Source: Bacteroides sp. UBA1773
GTDB lineage: Bacteria; Bacteroidota; Bacteroidia; Bacteroidales; Bacteroidaceae
Assembly (NCBI GenBank): GCA_002315285.1
Contig: DCGR01000006.1
Span: forward strand, 1 to 6,669
Length of the DNA: 6,669 bases
Direction: 5' to 3'
The position numbers and the translations under genes were made by a program. Below the pieces are notes generated by a model. That model did no database searches, was not told the origin of the DNA, and worked only from the letters and a program-made list of their open reading frames with translations. This document shows positions 1-5,908 of the stretch, piece after piece (within the stretch, counting starts at the first letter, position 1; each line of letters starts with the position of its first letter).

Positions 1-221
1 CTACTTCTGTGGCGGTTCCTGTGTGTAACTTCTACAAGGCAATCATACAGAAGCTTGACGTGAAGAAGTTCGGACTCAAGGCAACAAGTCGCATCAAGGC
101 GTTTGTCTTCAAGTTCATCTCGGTACCAGCAAAGTGGATCAAGACTGCAAGACGGTATGTGCTGAACATCTACACCACCAATGATGCCTATGCAAAACTG
201 TTCCAGACGGAATTTGGCTGA
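1..221 (+). CDS. IS1380-type transposase, C-terminal fragment (cut by window edge)
   Basis: The reading frame is open from the first bases (codons from position 3) to a TGA at 219-221, so this is the last 73 or so codons of a longer protein. A GTG at position 9 could be read as a start, but that is only an effect of the edge. The visible part is basic, with RIKAFVFKF followed by AKWIKTARRYVLNIYTT and a short tail NDAYAKLFQTEFG. From memory, this layout (RIKAF, then a basic helix, then LNLYT-like, then the end) is the C-terminus of IS4/IS1380-group DDE transposases common in Bacteroides and Prevotella. Such proteins are usually about 400-440 residues. The catalytic DDE residues lie outside the window, so whether the gene is intact cannot be judged. 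It is convergent with the phosphatase gene to its right. The exact IS family is less certain than the transposase call. Confidence 0.72.
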   Translation, partial: TSVAVPVCNFYKAIIQKLDVKKFGLKATSRIKAFVFKFISVPAKWIKTARRYVLNIYTTNDAYAKLFQTEFG

Positions 222-408
222 TGACTTTCACTTGGTGGGTAAAATGTGCGTATTGCCTCAAGTCGCCTCGTGGGGTAAGGGGAGATTGTGTACTCCTTGA
301 TAGGAAGATTGTTCAAATACTATTTTTTCACGCCAACTTCGCTACTCTCTGCTGGATCTCGATTTCAAATTGACTCAATCTATAACAGTTGCGGATTTGA
401 GGATAAGG
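1..408 (+). mobile_element. Right end of an insertion sequence, proposed boundary at 408
   Basis: The transposase fragment is followed by about 190 non-coding bases before sequence that clearly belongs to the neighbouring phosphatase gene. Read from the phosphatase side on the minus strand, the proposed tip begins CCTTATCCTCAAATCCGCAA (408 down to 389). IS1380-family elements generally have ends starting with CC, and this stretch resembles what I remember of Bacteroidales IS ends; that is recollection, not a match I can verify. The conserved part of the phosphatase stops at about this point, which supports the boundary. The other inverted repeat and the target duplication are outside the window, so the boundary is an inference. 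Confidence 0.45.
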
Positions 409-916
409 TGAAAGTACGTATTTCTGTGTTTTGCATGAGAGGTATGGTGTCAACCTGCGATAAGGGGATGTGGAGGATGCGGGCTTGGATGTAGCGATTG
501 ATAAGACCATGACCAACGGCTAACACACGTTTTCCCTCAAACTGTTCGTGCAGGTAATCGATGAAGCATTGTGCCCGTTGATATAGTCCCTCGTAGGTTT
601 CGAAATGGTCGGTAAGACGGTTGCGAAATTCTATCGAAGGACATTCTTTTCCTGTCCAAACGCCCCAATCAATCTCACGTAGAAGGGTGGTTTGATACCA
701 TGGCACTGGTTGGTCGAGTGCTAGGTGGACCGTGTCGATGCAACGTTGCAAATCGCTGCTCACCACAACATCGTAGTGATAATGACGAAGTTCCTCGCCC
801 AACTGGATGGCTTGCTCTTTGCCCAAGGCAGTGAGATGCCCAGGAAGATGACCTTGGAAAATGTGTGCCACGTTCTCCAAAGTTTGGCCATGACGGGTGA
901 GAAAAAGTGTGACCAT
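380..916 (-). CDS. Histidine phosphatase (phosphoglycerate mutase-like) family protein
   Basis: This 178-residue protein belongs to the histidine phosphatase superfamily, cytosolic enzymes that remove phosphate through a phospho-histidine intermediate. The signature is clear: LTRHGQT with catalytic H9 and R8, SSDLQRC with the phosphate-binding R58, LREIDWGVWTG with the acid E81, and VGHG with the second catalytic H136. The size fits the small alpha-ribazole-phosphatase/broad-specificity branch (CobC/GpmB-like). No cobalamin genes are nearby, so the substrate is not assigned. The ATG at 916 places RHG at residues 8-10, as usual for the family. The C-terminal pattern MQNTEIRTFTL (161-171) normally closes such proteins. 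The remaining LSSNPQLL appears to be encoded by the adjoining insertion-sequence end. Catalytic residues are intact, so the enzyme is probably functional. It is divergent from frr, with 136 bases between the start codons. Confidence 0.9.
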   Translation of the reverse strand: MVTLFLTRHGQTLENVAHIFQGHLPGHLTALGKEQAIQLGEELRHYHYDVVVSSDLQRCIDTVHLALDQPVPWYQTTLLREIDWGVWTGKECPSIEFRNRLTDHFETYEGLYQRAQCFIDYLHEQFEGKRVLAVGHGLINRYIQARILHIPLSQVDTIPLMQNTEIRTFTLSSNPQLL

Positions 917-931
917 TACTCTAATTTTTTA

Positions 932-966
932 CAAAATTAATGCTTTTACGTAAACTTTATGCCAAA
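932..966 (-). promoter_or_regulatory. Probable promoter of the phosphatase gene
   Basis: On the minus strand TAATTTTG (939 down to 932) matches the Bacteroidota -7 consensus TAnnTTTG exactly. A TTTG lies upstream at 966-963, but the 23-base spacer is longer than the usual 19-21. Transcription would begin near 925, giving a very short leader before the ATG at 916. Confidence 0.45.
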
Positions 967-969
967 AAA

Positions 970-1000
970 TTGGGAATATTGGAAAATAGCGTTACTTTTG
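970..1000 (+). promoter_or_regulatory. Probable promoter of frr (and rsgA)
   Basis: TACTTTTG at 993-1000 matches the Bacteroidota -7 element TAnnTTTG. A TTG at 970-972, 20 bases upstream, is a partial -33 box. Transcription would start near 1007, leaving a leader of about 45 bases, A/T-rich and without a Shine-Dalgarno sequence. The block 981-1001 is almost identical to one in front of the GH3 gene (5863-5883). Confidence 0.6.
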
Positions 1001-1052
1001 CTTTGTTATAATTTAAACCATTTTGTTCAGAACTTAAAAAAATACCAAAGCT

Positions 1053-1613
1053 ATGACTGATGTGAAGACATGCCTCGATGAGGCTCAAGAGAAGATGGAT
1101 ATGGCATGTATGTACTTGGAAGATGCCTTGGCACATATCCGTGCAGGAAAGGCCGACGTTCGATTACTGGATGGCATCCGTGTGGACTCGTATGGCAGTA
1201 TGGTGCCTATCAACAATGTAGCGGCAGTGAATACTCCTGATGCCCGATGCATAGCCATTCGTCCATGGGATAAGAACATGTTTCGTGCCATAGAAAAGGC
1301 TATCATTGATTCATCGCTTGGAATCATGCCCGAAAACAATGGCGAGATAATCCGTATAGGCATACCTCCTCTGACAGAGGAACGTCGAAAACAATTGGCA
1401 AAACAGTGTAAGGCCGAGGGTGAAACGGCAAAGGTGAGCGTAAGAAACGCACGTCGGGATGGTATTGACGTGCTGAAGAAGAGTGTGAAAGAGGGCTTGC
1501 CTGAAGATGCCCAAAAGGATGGGGAAACAAAGTTGCAGAAATTGCACGACCAGTTTGTGAAGAAAATTGATGACCTGCTTGCCAAGAAGGAAAAGGAAAT
1601 CATGACTGTGTAA
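1053..1613 (+). CDS. frr: Ribosome recycling factor
   Basis: RRF works with elongation factor G to split the post-termination 70S ribosome and free mRNA and tRNA in the cytosol. The product is 186 residues, the standard length. Family hallmarks are LAHIRAGKA (26-34), DSYGSMVPINNVAAV (45-59), IGIPPLTEERRKQL (102-115) and VRNARRDGID (130-139), the last holding the conserved arginines R131, R134 and R135. Residues 1-30 and roughly 105-186 would form the three-helix bundle (domain I); 31-104 would form the beta-rich domain II. The ATG at 1053 gives a full-length N-terminus, and the A-rich leader lacks a Shine-Dalgarno sequence. rsgA follows 100 bases downstream on the same strand with no convincing terminator between, so the two are probably cotranscribed. 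A 172-residue antisense frame at 1085-1603 is only a shadow. Confidence 0.97.
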   Translation: MTDVKTCLDEAQEKMDMACMYLEDALAHIRAGKADVRLLDGIRVDSYGSMVPINNVAAVNTPDARCIAIRPWDKNMFRAIEKAIIDSSLGIMPENNGEIIRIGIPPLTEERRKQLAKQCKAEGETAKVSVRNARRDGIDVLKKSVKEGLPEDAQKDGETKLQKLHDQFVKKIDDLLAKKEKEIMTV

Positions 1614-1713
1614 AAAGCTGTTCATGGTGCCTCACCAGTGCCCTCAAAACTGTAGGATATCCTTCGTTTCGATGACTTATAAATCTTATCAACGATTTCG
1701 GAACCGTTTCTAA

Positions 1714-2649
1714 ATGCTTCGTGGCTTAGTAGTTAAAAACACTGGTAGCTGGTATGTGGTTCGTGCGGAAGACGGACGGATGGTAGATTGCAAGATAAAA
1801 GGCAATTTCCGTTTGAAATGCATTCGCAGTACGAACCCTGTCGCTGTGGGTGATTATGTCCATATTATCCTCAACGATGAGGGTACGGCTTTCATCTCCG
1901 AAATAGAGGATAGGAAAAACCATATTATTCGTCGGGCATCAAACCTGTCGAAACAATCGCACATATTGGCAGCCAATGTGGATCAATGTATGCTGATTGT
2001 GACGGTGAATCATCCGGAGACTTCAACGGTTTTCATCGACAGATTCCTTGCTACGGCCGAGGCGTATCGTGTTGCTGTGAAAATCGTGTTTAACAAGACA
2101 GACCTCTATGATGAGGATGAAAAACACTTGCTCAATGGGTTGGTGAGGCTCTATACTACGATTGGGTACCGGTGTTTCTGTATCTCGGCATTGCACAAGG
2201 AAGGAGTGGAGTCGCTAAGAAATGAACTGGCTGATCAGGTGACATTGCTTGCTGGAAATTCAGGCGTGGGGAAATCGACATTGATTAATGCTTTGTTTCC
2301 AGGCATGGAGGTGCGTACGGGAGAGATTTCGGACGTGCACAACAAAGGCATGCATACCACGACTTTCAGCGAGATGTTTCCTCTTCCCCAAGGTGGGTGG
2401 GTGATAGACATTCCGGGTATCAAAGGATTTGGCACACTCGACATGGAAGTGGAGGAAGTGGGGCATTACTTCAAGGACATATTCGAGGTGTCGCATCGTT
2501 GCAAATACGGAAATTGTACCCATCGGCATGAACCAGGATGTGCGGTGCGTGAGGCTGTGGAGAATCATCTTATCAGCGAGTCGCGTTATGCTTCGTATTT
2601 GAATATTCTGGAGGATAAGGACGAAGGCAAATATAGGGCGGCATACTGA
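1714..2649 (+). CDS. rsgA: Small ribosomal subunit biogenesis GTPase RsgA
   Basis: RsgA (YjeQ/EngC) is a circularly permuted GTPase that checks late maturation of the 30S subunit and leaves once GTP is hydrolysed. The 311-residue product has the expected order. An N-terminal OB-fold (about 1-70) contains CKIKGNFRLK and NPVAVGDYV. The permuted G domain follows with G4 NKTD (127-130), G5 SAL (158-160), G1/P-loop GNSGVGKS (181-188), a G2 threonine in HTTTF (214-218) and G3 DIPG (232-235). The C-terminal zinc knuckle has C263, C268, H270 and C276, with C-x4-C-x-H-x5-C spacing. All motifs are intact. ATG 1714 starts the protein at MLRGLVVKNTGSWY, typical of Bacteroidales RsgA. It sits 100 bases after frr with no clear promoter of its own, and converges on priA with a 66-base gap. 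Confidence 0.97.
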   Translation: MLRGLVVKNTGSWYVVRAEDGRMVDCKIKGNFRLKCIRSTNPVAVGDYVHIILNDEGTAFISEIEDRKNHIIRRASNLSKQSHILAANVDQCMLIVTVNHPETSTVFIDRFLATAEAYRVAVKIVFNKTDLYDEDEKHLLNGLVRLYTTIGYRCFCISALHKEGVESLRNELADQVTLLAGNSGVGKSTLINALFPGMEVRTGEISDVHNKGMHTTTFSEMFPLPQGGWVIDIPGIKGFGTLDMEVEEVGHYFKDIFEVSHRCKYGNCTHRHEPGCAVREAVENHLISESRYASYLNILEDKDEGKYRAAY

Positions 2650-2653
2650 ATTG

Positions 2654-2674
2654 AGTTATCAGTTGTCAGTTATC
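2654..2674. repeat. Three tandem heptamers AGTTATC/AGTTGTC/AGTTATC
   Basis: Three head-to-tail 7-base units, AGTTATC, AGTTGTC and AGTTATC, are followed by a partial unit AG. They fill part of the gap between the converging rsgA and priA genes. Short heptamer repeats of this sort are common between genes in some Bacteroidota and probably arise by slippage. There is no sign of function and no strong hairpin terminator in the gap. Confidence 0.7.
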
Positions 2675-2715
2675 AGAAGTGTTTTTCCTTTCTTGAGGGG
2701 CTGGAAACGGAATTT

Positions 2716-4707
2716 TTATTGTGGATCGACATCGTAGTAGATTGTCAATGCACTGAAACCTTTGTTGGCGAGTAGTTGCTGTTGAAGCGTTTGTAGATAT
2801 TCGCTTATTTTGTAGATGGAGGAGGAAAGTTTCACTTTGATGATTATTTTCCGAATGAACAATGTCTGGACACGCCCGACAGTGGGTTTGTCGGGACCAA
2901 GAATGTTGTTGCCAAAGGTTTGACGCAACTGGGTGGAGAGTAACTGTGCCGCTTCGTCGGCCACGGACTCCTTTTTGTGTTTCAAATAAATATAGATGAG
3001 GTGGCAAAATGGCGGATATAGAAATAGTTGGCGCTCGGCAAGCTGGTCGTTGTAGAGTTGTTCGTAGTCGTTTTCGACTACCTGATGGATGATGGGTAAG
3101 TCGGGATTTTTTGTTTGCAGGACTACCAATCCTTGCTTGTTCTTACGTCCTGCTCGTCCTGCGACTTGTGCCATGAGGTGGTAGGCGCGTTCGTGGCTGC
3201 GAAAATCGGGGTAGTTGAGCATAGAGTCGGCATTGATGATGCCAACGACACTAACGTTGTCGAAATCCAATCCCTTTGACACCATTTGTGTGCCGATAAG
3301 TATGTTGGTTTGCCCGCTGGCGAAATCATTGATGAGTTTTTCGTAGGCTTTGCGTGTCTTGGTGGTGTCGAGGTCCATACGTGACACTTTCGCTTGGGGA
3401 AAATATTGCAGGATGTAGTCCTCGATGCGCTCGGTGCCAAAGCCTCTCGATTGTAAATCGTTGTTTTCGCAAGCAGGACATTGGGCGGGAACGGGATAGG
3501 TGAAACCGCAATAATGGCAGGTGAGTTGGTTGTGTTGTTTATGGTAGGTGAGGCTTACGTCGCAGTTAAGACATTTGGGAACCCAGCCACAGGTGTGACA
3601 CTCGATAAAGGGCGCGAACCCTCGACGGTTTTGAAATAAGATGACCTGCTCTCCTTTGTCGATGGCTTGTCGCATCTTGCTGAGTAGCAATGGAGAAAAG
3701 GGACCTTCCATCAGCTTTCGTCGTGTGAGGTCTTTCGTATCGACAATCTGAACCGTGGGCAACTGAATGTCTTTGTAACGTCGGGTAAGTTCTACCAGCC
3801 CATATTTGCCGGTGATTGCATTGTGGTAGGTTTCAATACTGGGAGTGGCCGTACCTAACAATACTTTGGCATTGTACATGTTGGCCAGCATGATGGCTGC
3901 ACTACGGGCATGGTAACGTGGTGCGGGATCTTGTTGCTTATAAGAGCTTTCGTGCTCCTCGTCGATGATGACAAGTCCGATGTGGGTGAAGGGTAGAAAA
4001 ATACTGGATCGGACGCCCAGGATTACATTGAAGGGATCGTCGCTGAGCTGCTTTTGCCAAACGGCCACACGCTGGGCTTCAGTAAACTTGGAATGATACA
4101 CTCCAAGATGGTTACCGAATATGTTTTTGAGTCGGGTGGTGATTTGTGTGGTGAGTGCAATTTCTGGAAGAAGATAAAGCACCTGTTTGCCTTGTTGAAT
4201 GGTTTGCTGGATGAGATGAATGTATATCTCGGTTTTTCCACTGGAGGTGACTCCATGTAGTAGGCACACGTTTTTCTCCTGGAAAGAGGAATTGATGAGG
4301 TCGAAAGCCTTTTGTTGGGCTGTATTGAGTTGAAACTCGGTTTGGGTGTGGACTTCCTGTAGTTTTTGTGCGCGCCGCCGTGTTTCTGTTTTCAATCCAG
4401 ATGGAAGGGCTGCCTTGAGGACATCGCCTAATGGACACATGTAGTAAGATGCAATCCATTGCCAAAAATTCAGTTGTGAGAGGAGTATGGAGGGTGACTC
4501 ATCGACAACTTCCGTTATCATTTTCACTTGGACACCTTGTGGTGGAATGTGATGGATGCGCATGGCAATGCCCATGTATTGTTTAGAACCGAAAGGTACG
4601 AGCACGCGATGTCCTGTTTGGACAAATCTTTCCTTTTCGGGCGGGATTTCGTAAGTGAAGGTGCCTGGCAGAGGAACGGGAACGATGACATCGGCAAAGG
4701 TACTCAT
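2716..4707 (-). CDS. priA: Primosomal replication restart helicase PriA (winged-helix domain apparently absent)
   Basis: PriA is the 3'-to-5' superfamily 2 helicase that recognises abandoned forks and reloads the replicative helicase. With ATG 4707 the product is 663 residues. An upstream ATG at 4743 would add 12 residues, but MSTFADVIVPVPLPGTFTY is the usual PriA N-terminus. Visible parts are the 3'-DNA-binding domain (about 1-105, ending CPLGDVLKAALPSGLK), Walker A GVTSSGKTE (152-160), DEEH (249-252), and eight zinc cysteines in four CxxC pairs (370/373, 379/382, 397/400, 410/413). Then come GTQMVSKGLDF (472-482), motif VI GRAGR (517-521) and the C-terminal domain (about 565-663). The DNA-binding domain joins the helicase through only about 20 residues, where the family has a winged-helix domain. 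This probably explains a length well below that of typical Bacteroidales homologues, which I recall as about 800. All catalytic motifs are intact. The gene is divergent from the porin. Confidence 0.96.
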   Translation of the reverse strand: MSTFADVIVPVPLPGTFTYEIPPEKERFVQTGHRVLVPFGSKQYMGIAMRIHHIPPQGVQVKMITEVVDESPSILLSQLNFWQWIASYYMCPLGDVLKAALPSGLKTETRRRAQKLQEVHTQTEFQLNTAQQKAFDLINSSFQEKNVCLLHGVTSSGKTEIYIHLIQQTIQQGKQVLYLLPEIALTTQITTRLKNIFGNHLGVYHSKFTEAQRVAVWQKQLSDDPFNVILGVRSSIFLPFTHIGLVIIDEEHESSYKQQDPAPRYHARSAAIMLANMYNAKVLLGTATPSIETYHNAITGKYGLVELTRRYKDIQLPTVQIVDTKDLTRRKLMEGPFSPLLLSKMRQAIDKGEQVILFQNRRGFAPFIECHTCGWVPKCLNCDVSLTYHKQHNQLTCHYCGFTYPVPAQCPACENNDLQSRGFGTERIEDYILQYFPQAKVSRMDLDTTKTRKAYEKLINDFASGQTNILIGTQMVSKGLDFDNVSVVGIINADSMLNYPDFRSHERAYHLMAQVAGRAGRKNKQGLVVLQTKNPDLPIIHQVVENDYEQLYNDQLAERQLFLYPPFCHLIYIYLKHKKESVADEAAQLLSTQLRQTFGNNILGPDKPTVGRVQTLFIRKIIIKVKLSSSIYKISEYLQTLQQQLLANKGFSALTIYYDVDPQ

Positions 4708-4729
4708 GTCTGACAAAAAATTATCGATG

Positions 4730-4737
4730 CGAAAATA
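4730..4737 (-). promoter_or_regulatory. Weak candidate -7 element for priA
   Basis: On the minus strand TATTTTCG (4737 down to 4730) matches the Bacteroidota consensus TAnnTTTG except for one base. No TTTG box was found at the expected 19-21 bases upstream, so this is tentative. If it is used, transcription starts near 4723, between the two possible ATG codons, which would favour the 4707 start. Confidence 0.25.
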
Positions 4738-4746
4738 CAACAAAAA

Positions 4747-4778
4747 TTTGTGTTTCTGCCACTAATCCTATATTTTTG
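4747..4778 (+). promoter_or_regulatory. Promoter of the porin gene (TTTG-N20-TAnnTTTG)
   Basis: TTTG at 4747-4750 and TATTTTTG at 4771-4778 are separated by exactly 20 bases, a full match to the Bacteroidota housekeeping promoter. The predicted transcription start near 4785 lies downstream of the TTG at 4776, so that codon cannot begin the protein. This supports the ATG at 4806, with a leader of about 20 bases. Confidence 0.75.
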
Positions 4779-4805
4779 CCCCCCGATTATTTCAAAATAC
4801 AAGTA

Positions 4806-5807
4806 ATGAAACGAATCGTTTGGACACTGTTGTTTGCGCTGAGTTGTTGGCAGCATGGGAGTGCACAAAATGTTGATTGGCTGAAAGGACGTGCCACATT
4901 AAATGCGGATGTGCAAGGCGGTTTCGCATATCAGAGCAATGCCGATCCTAAGGATAACCTGAACTTGAAGCTAGTGCTGGCCATATTCACCGTGAAAATC
5001 AATGAGCAGTGGAGTTTCCGCATCATGCACGAATTTTCGAGTAACAAGTTATTGGAGGCGTATATCGACTATACGTTTTCGGGAGCTTGCAGGGTGCGAT
5101 TGGGACAATTCAAGACTGCTTTCACGATTGAGAATACATTGCCGGTGGGCATATTGGATTTGATAAGTTATTATGCACAGTCAGTGCTTTACTACAATGG
5201 TATGGCGGGTAATCCTTTATTTCAGGGCACCACAGGTCGTGACATGGGATTGATGGTGTCGGGCGATTTGTGGGGGAAGAAATTCAGCTATGACTTGGCG
5301 ATGATGCAGGGACAGGGGATAAATACGGGTGACAAGAACAATCAGAAAGAATTTGTGGGACGACTGACATTTCGACCTGTCTCCAGTCTGGCAGTGGTAG
5401 GTTCTACACAGCTGGGCACGGCAAATGCTTTCGGGAAATCGGAATTTAATCCGTATGTTGAGGCTGGTGAAAACTATCAACGCCGACAATATTCTTTAGG
5501 CGCTGAGTGGAAACTCCCCCAAGTGAAGTTGCGTAGTGAGTATTTGTGTGGAAAAGAGGAGGGAGTGAAAACACGTGGCTATTATCTGACGGGATGCGTA
5601 CCGCTAAACAAGAAACTTGAAGCCATCTTGTCGTACGACCACATGAATTTTAACACACAACTCGATGCAAGGCAAACAAATTATGTGGTGGGTGTCCAGT
5701 ACTGGTTTTGGAAACTGTGCCGTCTGCAGGTGCAATATACCCGTTGCACTCCGACTTGGAAAGACCACTACGATTTGCTGCAATTCCAGGCCCAGTTGGC
5801 TTTTTAA
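4806..5807 (+). CDS. Porin of the phosphate-selective O/P type (outer membrane beta-barrel)
   Basis: This 333-residue exported protein is most likely an outer-membrane porin of the Porin_O_P (OprO/OprP-like) family. It opens with a signal peptide: basic MKR, a hydrophobic core IVWTLLFALSC, and a probable type I cleavage after GSA at residue 20, leaving mature QNVDWLKG. The rest shows alternating hydrophobic/polar beta-strand patterns with aromatic girdle residues and ends in phenylalanine (AQLAF), as barrel proteins recognised by the BAM machinery often do. RLGQFKTAFTIENTLP (98-113), then SYYAQ and TGRDMGLMVSGDL (143-155), resembles the family core. An in-frame TTG at 4776 lies inside the -7 promoter element and is rejected as a start. 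No phosphate-transport genes are in view and I found no reliable Pho box, so phosphate selectivity is only a family label. It is divergent from priA and followed by a hairpin. Confidence 0.87.
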   Translation: MKRIVWTLLFALSCWQHGSAQNVDWLKGRATLNADVQGGFAYQSNADPKDNLNLKLVLAIFTVKINEQWSFRIMHEFSSNKLLEAYIDYTFSGACRVRLGQFKTAFTIENTLPVGILDLISYYAQSVLYYNGMAGNPLFQGTTGRDMGLMVSGDLWGKKFSYDLAMMQGQGINTGDKNNQKEFVGRLTFRPVSSLAVVGSTQLGTANAFGKSEFNPYVEAGENYQRRQYSLGAEWKLPQVKLRSEYLCGKEEGVKTRGYYLTGCVPLNKKLEAILSYDHMNFNTQLDARQTNYVVGVQYWFWKLCRLQVQYTRCTPTWKDHYDLLQFQAQLAF

Positions 5808-5815
5808 AACGTTTG

Positions 5816-5837
5816 AAAGTCATTCTTTAATGACTTT
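5816..5837 (+). terminator. Hairpin after the porin gene, probable terminator
   Basis: AAAGTCATT (5816-5824) and AATGACTTT (5829-5837) form a perfect 9-bp stem around a CTTT loop, starting 8 bases after the porin stop codon. The descending arm ends in a run of four T, but no longer T-tract follows. It is weak in G+C yet well placed between the porin and the GH3 promoter. Confidence 0.55.
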
Positions 5838-5853
5838 TAATGAATGAGTGCAA

Positions 5854-5882
5854 TGGTTATATGGAAAAAAGCGTTACCTTTG
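5854..5882 (+). promoter_or_regulatory. Probable promoter of the GH3-family gene
   Basis: TACCTTTG at 5875-5882 matches TAnnTTTG exactly. The -33 region is poor (TGG at 5854-5856, no TTTG). Transcription would start near 5889, giving a leader of about 20 bases. The surrounding 21 bases (5863-5883) differ from the frr promoter block at only two positions, which strengthens the call. Confidence 0.6.
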
Positions 5883-5908
5883 CAAGTTGTTAGTAGTAGA
5901 TTAAAAAG

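Noticed and set aside
9..221. A complete 70-residue small protein starting at GTG 9
   Set aside because: The frame is open to the window edge and the sequence matches the end of a transposase, so it is a fragment and not a small gene.
288..494. A 68-codon plus-strand frame spanning the proposed IS end
   Set aside because: It crosses the probable boundary between the IS and the phosphatase gene, has no family features, and runs antisense to conserved codons.
725..940. A 71-codon plus-strand frame overlapping the start of the phosphatase gene
   Set aside because: It is antisense to the conserved RHG region and has no promoter or recognisable motif.
1085..1603. A 172-codon open frame antisense to frr
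   Set aside because: It lies entirely within the unmistakable frr gene, is serine- and phenylalanine-rich as expected for a reversed frame, and resembles no family I know.
1625..1637. Small inverted repeat TGGTG-CCT-CACCA after frr as a terminator
   Set aside because: A 5-bp stem with a 3-base loop and no T-tract is too weak to call.
4112..4465. A 117-codon minus-strand frame overlapping priA
   Set aside because: It is an alternative frame of the same strand inside priA, whose protein is conserved and continuous through this stretch.
4708..4743. Upstream ATG at 4743 as the start of priA
   Set aside because: The extra 12 residues are not part of the usual PriA N-terminus, and the only candidate promoter overlaps this stretch.
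4776..4805. TTG at 4776 as the start of the porin
   Set aside because: It falls within the -7 promoter element and upstream of the predicted transcript start, and it would place ten non-signal residues before a clean signal peptide starting at MKR.
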